A stretch of 64,000 nt of DNA from JAIBJN01 sp963802795 (GTDB lineage: Bacteria; Actinomycetota; Thermoleophilia; Gaiellales; Gaiellaceae): positions 186,001 to 250,000 of the forward strand of contig CAWDJV010000003.1 of NCBI GenBank assembly GCA_963802795.1, read 5' to 3'. The position numbers and the translations under genes are program-made. Each line of letters begins with the position of its first letter. Positions within the stretch are counted from its first letter, which is position 1. Shown piece after piece: positions 25,932 to 34,093 of this stretch. Under the pieces are notes generated by a model. The model searched no databases, had not been told where the DNA came from, and saw only the letters and a program-made list of their open reading frames with translations.

Positions 25932-27812
25932 TCAGGGACGGCCCGACCGGTGCAGGGCTGCGTAGATCTCGCGCCCGGTCTTGGCCGGGACGCCGGGCAC
26001 GCCTTGGAGCTCCTCCGACGTCGCGGCGAGCAGGCGCTCGGGGGAGCCGAAGTGCTGGATGAGCGCGCGCTTGCGCGCCGGGCCGACTCCGGGGAGCGCG
26101 TCGAGAATCGACTCCCGAGCCTTCGCATCGCGGCGACGGCGGTGGAAGCCGAGCGCGAAGCGGTGAGCCTCGTCACGGATCCGCTGCAGGAGCTGGAGGC
26201 CCGCCGAGTCGCGGCCGAGCGCCACGGGCTCGGAGCGGCCCGGGACGAAGACCTCCTCCTCGCGCTTGGCGAGCGAGATGACGGCGACCCGCGGGAGGTC
26301 GTGGGCCTGCATCGCCGCGAGCGCCGCCGACAGCTGTCCCTTCCCGCCGTCCACGACGACGAGGTTCGGGATCGCGGCGAAGCCCTCGTCGTAGCGCTCC
26401 TCCGTCACCTGCTTCGCCCGCGCGAAGCGGCGTGAGATCACCTCGGCCATCATGGCGAAGTCGTCCTGCCCCTCGACGCCCTTGATCCCGAACTTCCGGT
26501 AGTGGGCCTTCTTCGGCACGGCGTCCTGGAAAACGACCATCGAGCCGACCGGCGACTCCCCCTGGATCGTGGAGATGTCGAAGCACTCGATCCGGATCGG
26601 GAGGCTCTCGAGATTGAGGCACTCGCGCAGCTCTTCGAGCGCCTCGATCCTTCGGAGGCGCTTCCGCTCGCGCTGCGCGGCGTCGCTCTCGAGGGCGAGC
26701 TCCGCGTTCTGCTGGGCGAGCTCCTGGAGCCGCCGCTTCTCCCCGCGGCGGGCGGCCCGCACCTCGACCTTGGAGCCGCGCAGATCGGAGAGGTAGGCGG
26801 CGAGGGCCGCCGTCGGGCCCGCCTCGGGAGGGACGACGATCAGCGGCGGCAGGCTCGGCGCGCCCCCGTAGTACTCGAGGCAGAACGACTCCAGCAGCTG
26901 CGGCACGTCCTCGCCTGCGTCGTTCTCGAGATAGAAGGTGTGCCGGTCGACGAGCCGGCCGCCGCGAAGCGGGAAGACCTGCACGGCGGCGGTCTCGCCG
27001 CTTGACACGAGGCCGATCACGTCCACCGTGCCGATCGCGCGCTTGTCCGCCGCCTGCCGCTCGGCGAGGTGCCGGACCGAGTAGAGCCGGTTCCGGTGGC
27101 GCGCGGCCTCCTCGAAGTTCTGGCGCTCGGCCGCTGCCCGCATCTTCTCTTCGAGCTCCCGCAGGACCGGCCGCGTCTCGCCGGAGAGGAACTCGACCAC
27201 GCGCTCGACGACCGCCCGGTAGTCCTCCTTCGTGACGTAGCCGACGCACGGCGCCAGGCAGCGCTCGATGTGGTAGTCGAGACAGGGGATGCCGGAGTGG
27301 CGGCCCGGTTGCGGCCCCTCGCAGGGCCGGTACGGAAAGACCCGGTTCAGGACGTCGAGGGTCTCTCGCACCTTCTTCGCGGACGCGTACGGGCCGAAGT
27401 AGACGACGCCCCGCCGGTGCCGCTCCCGCGTGAACATGACGCGCGGGTACTCGTCCTCCATGGTCACTGCGATGTAGGGGTAGCTCTTGTCGTCGCGGAG
27501 GCGGACGTTGAACGTCGGCCGGTGCCGCTTGATGAGGTTCTGCTCGAGGTGGTAGGCCTCGACCTCGGTCTGCGTGACGATCACCTCGATCCGTTCGACG
27601 CGCTCGATCAGCCGGTCGAGCCCGAGCCGCGCGTCCCCGCCCCGGAAATACGACCGCACGCGCGAGCGGAGCGACTTCGCCTTTCCGACGTAGAGCACGT
27701 CGTCCTTCGCGTTGCGGAAGAGGTAGACGCCCGGCTTCGCCGGGAGCCCCTTCAGCTGCTCCTCGATGCGCTCCTCGCGCGTCGCCGGTGTGCTCTCGGC
27801 TGCCGTAGCCAT
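25932..27812 (-). CDS. uvrC: Excinuclease ABC subunit C
   Basis: Makes the dual incisions in nucleotide excision repair. 626 aa, full length. GIY-YIG domain at residues ~25-105 (KPGVYLFRNAKDDVLYVGKA), the Cys-rich spot CLDYHIERCLAPCVGYV, a UVR motif near MRAAAERQNFEEAARHRNRL, the RNase H-like 3' nuclease domain RIECFDISTIQGESPVGSMV and PNLVVVDGGKGQLSAALAAM, and C-terminal helix-hairpin-helix repeats DALPGVGPARKRALIQHFG. ATG at 27812. The downstream DsbA-like gene is probably in the same transcript. Confidence 0.97.
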   Translation of the reverse strand: MATAAESTPATREERIEEQLKGLPAKPGVYLFRNAKDDVLYVGKAKSLRSRVRSYFRGGDARLGLDRLIERVERIEVIVTQTEVEAYHLEQNLIKRHRPTFNVRLRDDKSYPYIAVTMEDEYPRVMFTRERHRRGVVYFGPYASAKKVRETLDVLNRVFPYRPCEGPQPGRHSGIPCLDYHIERCLAPCVGYVTKEDYRAVVERVVEFLSGETRPVLRELEEKMRAAAERQNFEEAARHRNRLYSVRHLAERQAADKRAIGTVDVIGLVSSGETAAVQVFPLRGGRLVDRHTFYLENDAGEDVPQLLESFCLEYYGGAPSLPPLIVVPPEAGPTAALAAYLSDLRGSKVEVRAARRGEKRRLQELAQQNAELALESDAAQRERKRLRRIEALEELRECLNLESLPIRIECFDISTIQGESPVGSMVVFQDAVPKKAHYRKFGIKGVEGQDDFAMMAEVISRRFARAKQVTEERYDEGFAAIPNLVVVDGGKGQLSAALAAMQAHDLPRVAVISLAKREEEVFVPGRSEPVALGRDSAGLQLLQRIRDEAHRFALGFHRRRRDAKARESILDALPGVGPARKRALIQHFGSPERLLAATSEELQGVPGVPAKTGREIYAALHRSGRP

Positions 27813-27850
27813 GTCAAATTCAGCCTAGCCCGAGCCAGGCTCCCCTACGC

Positions 27851-29120
27851 TCAGCAACGCCGCGCATACCAGGCCCAGGCACGCGCGAAGAGCTCGTCCA
27901 CGTACGGCTGCTTCGCCTCCCAGTAGTCGTCATGGTGTGCCGCCTGGGCGGCGATGCGCCGCTTCTCGGCGCCGTAACGGTCGGCCTCGTCCGGATGCGC
28001 ACGCAGATACTCGGCGAGTGCGCGGTGCCGGTGCCAGTGCTCGCCGTCGAGCTCGACGACGTGGACGTGGTGCGTCCGCCGGCCGTCCAGATCCTTCCGG
28101 AAGAACAGGCGCCCCGGGAGTCCGTGCTCCCCGAGGTACTGGTAGCCCAGCGCCTCCATGGCCGCGACCTGCTCGTCGTCGAGCCGGAGCTGGGCCAGGC
28201 CGACGGAGATGTCGATCACCGGCTTGCCGGCGAGCCCCGGCACGGCCGTCGAGCCCACGTGCTCGATGCCGGCGACCGCGGGGCCGAGGGCGGCCCGAAC
28301 GCGACGCGCTTCGTCCTCGTAGAGCCCGGGCCAGCGTGCGTCGTACTCGACGATCTCGAGCGGCGCCCGCAGCTCGGCGGCGACCGCCTCGAGCACCTCC
28401 CCCGCGCTGCCGCGCAGGACGAGCGCCGCGCGGCGGTCGACCCACGTCGGCGTCCGGTTGACGACTGCCACTTTCCCGCCGGCGGCGAGCGTTGCCGAGG
28501 GAAGGTCGGCGACGGGATAGACCTCGAGCGAGGAGCCGACGACGAGCAGGAGCCGAGCCTCCGTCGCGTGCGACCGCGCCCGGTTCATCGCCCCCTCGGG
28601 GAGAAGCTCGTCGAAGAAGACCACGTCGGGCTTCAGGACGGCGTCGCACCCGCTGCAGCGAGGCGCCCCCTGCCCAGCCTCGATCATGACCACGACCTCC
28701 GCGAGCGGATATGCCGTTCGCGCAGTCGAGGCACGAGGACGTGCGGATCGACCCGTGCACCTCCACGACCTCATGCGACCCCGCCCGCTCGTGGAGCAGG
28801 TCGATGTTCTGGGTCACGACCGCCCGCACGAAGCCGCGCCGCTCCAGCTCGGCGAGGGCCAGGTGCGCCCGGTTCGGCTCGGCCTCCGTCAGCATTCCGA
28901 ACCGCGGCCCGTAGAACCTCCAGACCTTTTCCGGGTCCTGCCGGAAGGCGCCGAGAGTCGCATACTCCAGGGGATCGAACTGCGCCCAGATCCCGGTCGG
29001 CGAACGGAAGTCAGGCACGCCGCTCTCGGTCGAGGCTCCAGCGCCCGTGAGGACGATGCAGGGCTGGTTCTCGCGGATGAGGTCCGCGAGCCTGCTGATC
29101 CCTTCAGGCGCGGTCGTCAC
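27851..29120 (-). pseudogene. Sir2-GrpB fusion protein, one frame break
   Basis: N-terminal ~250 residues: Sir2-family NAD-dependent deacylase, with IVLTGAGASTESGVPDFRSP, VVTQNIDLLHERAG, catalytic His in VVEVHGSIRTSSC, zinc Cys pairs (CLDC and CSGC), FFDELLPEGAMNRA and LLVVGSSLEVYPVADLP. It runs without a stop into a GrpB (UPF0157, nucleotidyltransferase-fold) domain: YDARWPGLYEDEARRVRAAL, IEHVGSTAVPGLAGKPVIDI, RKDLDGRRTHHVHVVE. The frame breaks at 28712-28721. Removing C28720 restores CGTAYPLAEV, the canonical zinc-ribbon text, so a one-base insertion or error is likely. GTG start at 29120; ~422 aa when corrected. Confidence 0.8.
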
Positions 29121-29164
29121 GTGGCCAGTCTGCCCTTCGCTCTCCGATGGCCACGCTACACACG

Positions 29165-29192
29165 GCGAAGCCCCGCGCGAGCGGGGCTTCGC
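29165..29192 (-). terminator. Terminator of the PRC-barrel gene
   Basis: GCGAAGCCCCG (29165-29175) and CGGGGCTTCGC (29182-29192) make a perfect 11-bp stem with a 6-nt loop, just after the PRC-barrel stop at 29216 and before the Sir2 start. Confidence 0.75.
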
Positions 29193-29215
29193 GACGTCCA
29201 GGACGAGAAGCTGAC

Positions 29216-29593
29216 CTACATGCCCGCGTCGGTACGGGCCTCCCGGCGGCTCTTGTAGTACTCGCCGAGCTCGTTCCGGTAGCTCTGCTCGCGGAACGTC
29301 TCCTCGTCGAGCTCCGGGGCGTTCTTGACCTCGTCCTTGATGAGGTCCACGAAGACCGTCTCGGCGTCGAGATCGACATCGCGGATCACACCTGCCGGAA
29401 GCATGACCTTCCTGCCGAAGATCCACGGCCCCGTGTCGACGACGATGAAGCTGCCGCCGGTCTCGTGGGTCACCTCGTCGACCTTGCCGATTCCGTCGTC
29501 GCGGGCCTCGACCTTGAAGCCCGTCAGATCGACGTTCGACAGGTCGATCCCCGGCGTCTCGATCGTGAATGTCCACATTTCGACAATTGCCAT
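29216..29593 (-). CDS. PRC-barrel domain protein
   Basis: 125-aa soluble protein with a PRC-barrel at residues ~15-85: LTGFKVEARDDGIGKVDEVT, GSFIVVDTGPWIFGRKVMLP, GVIRDVDLDAETVFVDLIKD. The tail (ETFREQSYRNELGEYYKSRR) is charged and helical. PRC-barrels bind protein or RNA partners; a role in stress or RNA handling is only a guess. ATG at 29593. Monocistronic with its own terminator. The 245 nt upstream to 29838 holds no gene I can support. Confidence 0.85.
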   Translation of the reverse strand: MAIVEMWTFTIETPGIDLSNVDLTGFKVEARDDGIGKVDEVTHETGGSFIVVDTGPWIFGRKVMLPAGVIRDVDLDAETVFVDLIKDEVKNAPELDEETFREQSYRNELGEYYKSRREARTDAGM

Positions 29594-29838
29594 TTGCTCT
29601 ACCCCCTTCGGAGCTGCATGCCCCGAGTCGGTGTACCTATTCGCTTACCCGACACGTGGGCGCATAAACAACGCTCGCAGCCTCGAGAAAAGGGCTTGGT
29701 TGAGCCAAAGAGCCGGAGGTAGATCACAGTCCGTCCCGGTACTTGCAGCGGCGTCAGCGGATGAGCGCCGCGAGCCGCTCGAGCACCTTTGCCAACTGCA
29801 GGGAACAGGCGGGCCTTCCTCCTCGTTTGGGGACATTG

Positions 29839-30465
29839 ATGGACGAGAACGGTCGCGCGCTGATGCTGGACACCACCTTCGGGCCCGTCTGCGATACGAC
29901 GGGCTGCAACAAGGAGCGGCGGAGGACGCTCGAGGAGGTCGTCAACCTCGCAGTCGAGCTGGCGCGCGAGGGTCGCGAGGGTCGCAAGATCGGCACCCTC
30001 TTCGTGATCGGGGACGTCGACGCCGTCGTCGAGCAGTCCCGCCCGCTCCTCCTCGACCCGCTTTACGGACATGCCGACGAGCTCCTCCACGTCGAGCGGC
30101 CGGAGTTTCGTGAGACCGTGAAAGAGCTCGCGCAGCTCGACGGCGCCTTCGTCCTGCGGGACGATGGGACGTTCGTCTCCGCGGGTCGCTTCATCGACGT
30201 GGACGTCAGCGCCCCGGAGAACTTCCTTCCCGGGCTCGGCACGCGGCATGCGGCGGGCGCGTCGATCTCGCGGACGACGGACGCGATCGCGATCGTCGTC
30301 TCCCAGAGCTCCGTCGTGCGGGTCTACAGCCGCGGCGAGATCCGCGCGGAGATCATCCCCGAGCTCTTCCTCATGTCGCGCGAGAGCCTCTTCACGCGCT
30401 CGGCTCAGGTCCGGCAGGTGCCGGACGCCGGCGTGACGCTCGCGGTCGCGAGCGACGGGGCCTGA
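29839..30465 (+). CDS. Diadenylate cyclase (DAC/DisA_N domain), c-di-AMP synthase
   Basis: 208-aa stand-alone DAC domain. LAREGREGRKIGTLFVIGDV opens the domain, DPLYGH follows, the catalytic DGA lies at residues 101-103 (LDGAFVLRDDGTFV), and GTRHAAGASISRTTDAIAIV (from 134) is the RHR-type motif in its RHA form. VVSQSSVVRVYSRGEIRAEI completes it. It has no membrane span or DisA DNA-binding part, so it resembles soluble archaeal/actinobacterial DAC proteins. I chose ATG 29839; an ATG at 29761 is also in frame. Likely in one transcript with the next gene, 11 nt away. Confidence 0.82.
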   Translation: MDENGRALMLDTTFGPVCDTTGCNKERRRTLEEVVNLAVELAREGREGRKIGTLFVIGDVDAVVEQSRPLLLDPLYGHADELLHVERPEFRETVKELAQLDGAFVLRDDGTFVSAGRFIDVDVSAPENFLPGLGTRHAAGASISRTTDAIAIVVSQSSVVRVYSRGEIRAEIIPELFLMSRESLFTRSAQVRQVPDAGVTLAVASDGA

Positions 30466-30476
30466 GACGCTAAGTA

Positions 30477-30929
30477 GTGTTGCGCGTGCAACGCGAGGTC
30501 GTCCTCCGCTTCCTCGACGAGGACGTGGCCGCGACGGCGCGGCTGCTCGGGGAACAGGCGCCCGAGACGTGCAATGCGGTCTGGGATGCGCTCCCTGTCT
30601 CCGGCCTCGCGCGCCACGGGATCTATTCCGGGAGCGAGGTCTACCTCATCCTCCCCACGCTAGTCACGGTGCCGCGCGAACACGCGACGACGATTGTCGG
30701 GGCCGGCGACGTTGGCTTCCTCACGGTCGAGAAGGGCTCGGGGTACGGCATCGAGGAGGGCTACTCGGAGGTCTGCTGGTTCTACGACCTCGACGCAACC
30801 CCTTCGATGCCCGAGGGGCCGATCGCCGTGAACGTCTTCGCCCGGCTTCGCGACGCCGACGCCTTCCTCGCCGTCTGTCGGCGGATGCGGCTGGAGGGGG
30901 CGAAGAGGCTCGAGATCGCCCGCGAGTAA
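30477..30929 (+). CDS. DUF3830-like, cyclophilin-fold protein
   Basis: 150-aa protein from GTG at 30477. Layout resembles DUF3830 (cyclophilin-like): LDEDVAATARLLGEQAPETC, AVWDALPVSGLARHGIYSGS, EVYLILPTLVTVPREHAT, KGSGYGIEEGYSEVCWFYD. No peptidyl-prolyl isomerase active-site set can be seen, so enzyme activity is doubtful. It directly follows the cyclase. The 257 nt after it (30930-31186) look non-coding. Confidence 0.55.
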   Translation: MLRVQREVVLRFLDEDVAATARLLGEQAPETCNAVWDALPVSGLARHGIYSGSEVYLILPTLVTVPREHATTIVGAGDVGFLTVEKGSGYGIEEGYSEVCWFYDLDATPSMPEGPIAVNVFARLRDADAFLAVCRRMRLEGAKRLEIARE

Positions 30930-31186
30930 CCGGCGTGGCGGGACAGGCACCTCCTCCCCCTCCTAAGTAGCGTGGGTGTCTTGTCCAACAGGACGAGAGG
31001 CGCTGATCCGATGGAGTAGATTCCGCCTCCGATGCCCTCTTTGCGCGACGTGGCGAACCGCCGCACTAACGGGGCCGTTCGCGGCGAGGAGGGCGTCCGG
31101 GGGCGCCCGCCTGCCCGCCGACGAGCGCCCGGCGCCCGTCCTCACGGTACGAAAAGAGCGGTCACACGAGTGGGTACGATTGAGCC

Positions 31187-31897
31187 GTGGCCGAGGAGAC
31201 TTCGTCGCAATACGTCGCGTACACGCTCTACAAGGTGGACCCGGCCTGGCTCCGGCTCCCGATCGAAGAGCGCGCGGCCGCCAAGGACGCCTTCGCAGAG
31301 GTCGTCGAGGAGTGGGCGGAGCGCCTCGAGCTCCGCTCGTACAGCCTCGTGGGCGTCCGTCCCGAGGCCGACTTCATGCTCTGGAAGCTGACGGACCGCT
31401 ACGACGACCTGCGCGAGCTCGGAGCCGCGCTCAACGGGACGCCGCTCGCCGGCTGGGTCTCGACGCCCTACTCCTACCTCGCCGCCTCGAAGCCGTCCCA
31501 GTACTTCGAGCGCCAGAGCAGCAGGCCGCGGCGCGTGGTCCCGCGCGGGGCGCCGTACCTCGTCGTCTATCCGTTCGTGAAGAAGCGGGAGTGGTACTCG
31601 CTCTCCATGGACGAGCGCCGGCGCGCGATGCAGGAGCACGCGGCCGTCGGAAGCCGGTTCCCGACGATCACCAACCACACGACGTACTCCTTCGGGATCG
31701 ACGATCAGGAGTTCATGACGGCGTTCGAGTGCGAGGCCCCGTCCGACTTCCTCCAGCTGATGATGACGCTGCGGGAGACCGAGGCGAGCCGCTACACGGA
31801 GCGCGACACGCCTATCTTCGTCGGCACCGCGCAGGAGATCCGGGAGCTGCTCGACTCGCTCGACGGCGCGTCGGCCCGCATCGCGTCGGGGTCCTGA
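31187..31897 (+). CDS. hemQ: Coproheme decarboxylase HemQ (chlorite dismutase family)
   Basis: Last step of the coproporphyrin-dependent heme pathway of actinobacteria and Firmicutes, converting coproheme to heme b. 236 aa. Typical text: YVAYTLYKVDPAWLRLP, YSLVGVRPEADFMLWKLTDR, PFVKKREWYSLSMDERRRAM, FPTITNHTTYSFGIDDQEFM and ECEAPSDFLQLMMTLRETEA. The KKREWYSL loop and NHTTYSFG (heme His region) are kept. GTG start at 31187. Alone, convergent with a zinc-finger gene. Confidence 0.92.
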   Translation: MAEETSSQYVAYTLYKVDPAWLRLPIEERAAAKDAFAEVVEEWAERLELRSYSLVGVRPEADFMLWKLTDRYDDLRELGAALNGTPLAGWVSTPYSYLAASKPSQYFERQSSRPRRVVPRGAPYLVVYPFVKKREWYSLSMDERRRAMQEHAAVGSRFPTITNHTTYSFGIDDQEFMTAFECEAPSDFLQLMMTLRETEASRYTERDTPIFVGTAQEIRELLDSLDGASARIASGS

Positions 31898-31908
31898 GTT
31901 CCCAACTC

Positions 31909-32196
31909 TCAAGGTTCGACGAGCCCGAGGAGGCTCTCGTGCTCCGCGGCGCACGCTGGGCATCCGTCCAGATGCGCGCGCATGCCCGGCACGGCGGTCT
32001 CCGCGTCGGCTCCTGACACCTCGAGCTCGACGTAGCGGTCGAGGTCGCGGAAGCACTCCTCACAGCCGATCTCCGGCTCCTCGGAGCCGAGCAGCCGCCG
32101 CACCGCGTATAGGGCGTCGAGCCACGATCGCGTCTCGGCATCCGCGGGGCGGAGCGAGCCCTCGCGGCCGAAGCCGGCGACGGGCCCGATGCTCAC
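31909..32196 (-). CDS. Putative zinc-finger (anti-sigma-like) protein
   Basis: 95-aa protein from GTG at 32196. The C terminus carries MRAHLDGCPACAAEHESLL, the H-x3-C-x2-C pattern of zf-HC2 anti-sigma domains, preceded by EIGCEECFRDLDRYVELEVS. The usual transmembrane segment is absent, so it would be soluble. GTGA overlap with the upstream small gene. A role as an anti-sigma factor is inference; its sigma partner is not adjacent. Confidence 0.6.
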   Translation of the reverse strand: MSIGPVAGFGREGSLRPADAETRSWLDALYAVRRLLGSEEPEIGCEECFRDLDRYVELEVSGADAETAVPGMRAHLDGCPACAAEHESLLGLVEP

Positions 32197-32414
32197 GAGC
32201 CGTCCGCGACCTCGAGCGGGGCGAGGATGCGGGCAGCGAGCTCCGGCCGGCAGCCGCGCTCGACGAGCTCGATCAGGGCGTGAACGTCCACACGCCGGTC
32301 TCTCGCGAGCGCGGCGGCCAGCCTCGGGGGGAAACCGGCCTCCGCAAGGTGGCGCCGCCGCCAGGCCGCGACCGCGGCGCTCTCCAGGTGTTCGGTTCGA
32401 AGGGCGGTCCCCAC
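32193..32414 (-). CDS. Hypothetical small protein
   Basis: 73 aa, Ala/Arg-rich and helical: RTEHLESAAVAAWRRRHLAE, AALARDRRVDVHALIELVER. Family not recognised. It overlaps the zinc-finger gene by four bases, so it heads a two-gene operon and may act with it. Confidence 0.55.
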   Translation of the reverse strand: MGTALRTEHLESAAVAAWRRRHLAEAGFPPRLAAALARDRRVDVHALIELVERGCRPELAARILAPLEVADGS

Positions 32415-32521
32415 GCCTAGTTCGTGACGTCGGCGCGCCCGTTCTTACCGGCGATCCGCACGGAGGTACGAACGGACGCGCGCGGGTCGCTGAGGTAGGT
32501 ACCCGACCCACGGAGGTGGAC

Positions 32522-32836
32522 ATGCCCTGGGGTGACTGGATCAACGACCTTCCGACCGGCTTCTTCCTCGCCGTGCATCTCGCCGCGCTCGTGATCGGCG
32601 CGACCTTCGCCTGGATGGCGTTCGCGCGCGGTCTCTCGCTGCTCGGCTGGGCCTTCACGCTCTTCGCCCTCGCCGAGGTCAGCTACACGACCTATCACCT
32701 GGACTGGACCGTGTTCCTGTTCGCCCACACGATCAGCGAGGTGCTCGACCTGCTCGCGTTCGTGCTCGTCTTCGCGGCCGCGGTGGCCCGGGTGACGGCG
32801 CCGCAGCGCGCGACCCTCGAGACCGGAGGCGCGTGA
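32522..32836 (+). CDS. Small membrane protein
   Basis: 104 aa with three hydrophobic helices: TGFFLAVHLAALVIGATFAW, LSLLGWAFTLFALAEVSYTT, AHTISEVLDLLAFVLVFAAA. His residues within or next to helices (YHLDW, FAHTI) could bind metal or heme, but no known motif is complete. GGAGGT precedes the ATG. It overlaps the cupredoxin gene by GTGA, so the two probably work together at the membrane. Confidence 0.7.
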   Translation: MPWGDWINDLPTGFFLAVHLAALVIGATFAWMAFARGLSLLGWAFTLFALAEVSYTTYHLDWTVFLFAHTISEVLDLLAFVLVFAAAVARVTAPQRATLETGGA

Positions 32837-33180
32837 TCTCCCTACGCCTCCTCGCCCTCCTCGCCGCGCTCGCCGCCCTGGCGGCGGGCTGCGGCGGGAG
32901 TGATCCCCTGGCCGAGGATCCGGTGGCGACGACCGAGGTCATGCTCCCCAAGAGCTACCGCTTCGACCCGCCGGTCATCGAGGTCGCTCCGGGCGCGACC
33001 GTCACCTGGACGAACGACGACAACTTCACGCACACGATCCGCTTCGACGGCGACGAGGAGACGGCCGAGCTCGAGCCCGGCGACTCCTTCTCACGCAAGT
33101 TCCCCGGGGAAGGCGCGTTCCACTATGTCTGCACCCTCCATCCGCGCGACATGGAGGGCGAGGTGAGGGTGGGTCAGTAA
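32833..33180 (+). CDS. Cupredoxin-type copper lipoprotein
   Basis: 115-aa plastocyanin-like protein. The signal peptide ends in the lipobox LAAGC, so it is likely lipid-anchored outside the membrane. The type 1 copper ligands are visible: His in NDDNFTHTIRFDG, then FHYVCTLHPRDMEGEV with Cys, His and Met. Electron carrier by family; partner unknown, possibly the overlapping membrane protein. GTG start at 32833. Confidence 0.9.
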   Translation: MISLRLLALLAALAALAAGCGGSDPLAEDPVATTEVMLPKSYRFDPPVIEVAPGATVTWTNDDNFTHTIRFDGDEETAELEPGDSFSRKFPGEGAFHYVCTLHPRDMEGEVRVGQ

Positions 33181-33183
33181 GCG

Positions 33184-33552
33184 CTAGTAGCCGTAGGTGT
33201 GCTCGTCACGCCAGACGCGCCACATGGCGAAGATCCCAATGGCGACGGCGAGGATGAAGACGACGGCGTCGAGCCCACTCGTCGGGAACCAGGGCGAGAA
33301 GGCGAGCCCGACGGCGGCGATCGCGAGGGCGGCGCCGCCGTAGAACACGACCTGCGAGCGCCTTGACCACGAGGCGATTTCCTCACGGCGGCGGAACCAG
33401 AGCACGAAGAGCACATAGGCGATGGCGACGAGGAAGAGGATCTGCAGGAAGGCGAGGATCACCTCGAGGCCCGCTCCGATCTGCAGAGCCGTGAAGATCG
33501 CCGCGATCAGGACGAGGATGCCGAAGGCGCGGAGGCTGGGGCTGACGCTCAT
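33184..33552 (-). CDS. Small membrane protein, four predicted helices
   Basis: 122 aa with hydrophobic segments LRAFGILVLIAAIFTALQIG, FLQILFLVAIAYVLFVLWF, FYGGAALAIAAVGLAFSPWF and AVVFILAVAIGIFAMWRVW. Family not recognised. ATG at 33552. Convergent with the cupredoxin gene. Confidence 0.7.
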   Translation of the reverse strand: MSVSPSLRAFGILVLIAAIFTALQIGAGLEVILAFLQILFLVAIAYVLFVLWFRRREEIASWSRRSQVVFYGGAALAIAAVGLAFSPWFPTSGLDAVVFILAVAIGIFAMWRVWRDEHTYGY

Positions 33553-33588
33553 CGGCCGGTCTCCGGTCGATGAGCGTGTGGAGGGTGT

Positions 33589-33614
33589 GTGAGGGAACCG
33601 GGAGGTTCCCTCAC
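33589..33614. terminator. Strong hairpin upstream of the 33552 gene
   Basis: GTGAGGGAACC (33589-33599) and GGTTCCCTCAC (33604-33614) form a perfect 11-bp stem with a GGGA loop. It is the first of two hairpins in the 144-nt gap between two minus-strand membrane genes. Confidence 0.6.
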
Positions 33615-33633
33615 TGGATCAAAGAAGGGGGCA

Positions 33634-33660
33634 CGTGGGGGAAACATGGTTTCCCCCACG
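33634..33660. terminator. Strong hairpin downstream of the 34053 gene
   Basis: CGTGGGGGAAAC (33634-33645) and GTTTCCCCCACG (33649-33660) form a perfect 12-bp stem around ATG. A similar GGGGGAAAC palindrome lies inside the neighbouring gene at about 33855-33876. Confidence 0.65.
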
Positions 33661-33696
33661 GGAGCGAGTCGTAGGCGAGTGACGCTCATCGGCCGC

Positions 33697-34053
33697 TTAC
33701 GTTCCGGTGACGTACGCCCGTGCGGAGAGCGCCGCGGCCACGAGCGCCGCACCCGCGAACCAGGCCAGACGCTTTGCCGGCACAGGCGGTGCGTAGAACC
33801 ACGGCGAGAGGACGGCGACGAGCGCCAGCACCCCGTACAGCGGATGGAGATTGCCGGGGGAAACGGTGTCCCCCGCCAGGAGGAGGAGCCCGAGCGCGAC
33901 CTGCGCGACGACGAGCGCCTGCGCGAGCGCGAGCATGTGCGCGTAGAGGCGTCCCGGAGTCCGCCCACGCCGGAGGTAGACGAAGCCCCAGCCGGCCGCG
34001 AGGACGTTAGCCACGATCACCACCACCGCATTCAGGGCATGGAGCTCGCGCAC
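33697..34053 (-). CDS. Small membrane protein
   Basis: 118 aa with about four helices: LNAVVVIVANVLAAGWGFVY, ALAQALVVAQVALGLLLLAG, LHPLYGVLALVAVLSPWFY, LAWFAGAALVAAALSARAYV. The family resembles small actinobacterial membrane proteins next to respiratory genes, but I cannot name it. The loop AGDTVSPGNLHPL is encoded by a GC-rich palindrome like the intergenic hairpin at 33634, which suggests repeat insertion into the gene. Confidence 0.7.
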   Translation of the reverse strand: MRELHALNAVVVIVANVLAAGWGFVYLRRGRTPGRLYAHMLALAQALVVAQVALGLLLLAGDTVSPGNLHPLYGVLALVAVLSPWFYAPPVPAKRLAWFAGAALVAAALSARAYVTGT

Positions 34054-34093
34054 GTCCCCAGCCTACGCGGCTGCGAGGACTGCGTGTTGAGGG

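Noticed and set aside
27930..29576. Sir2 frame extended upstream into the PRC-barrel gene as one large protein
   Set aside because: The upstream part is antisense-like repeat text from another frame of the PRC-barrel gene and terminator; GTG 29120 is the natural Sir2 start.
33549..33968. Short ORF starting MSVTRLRLAPVGETMFPP over the two hairpins at 33589-33660
   Set aside because: It is encoded by the inverted repeats themselves and has no protein-like composition.
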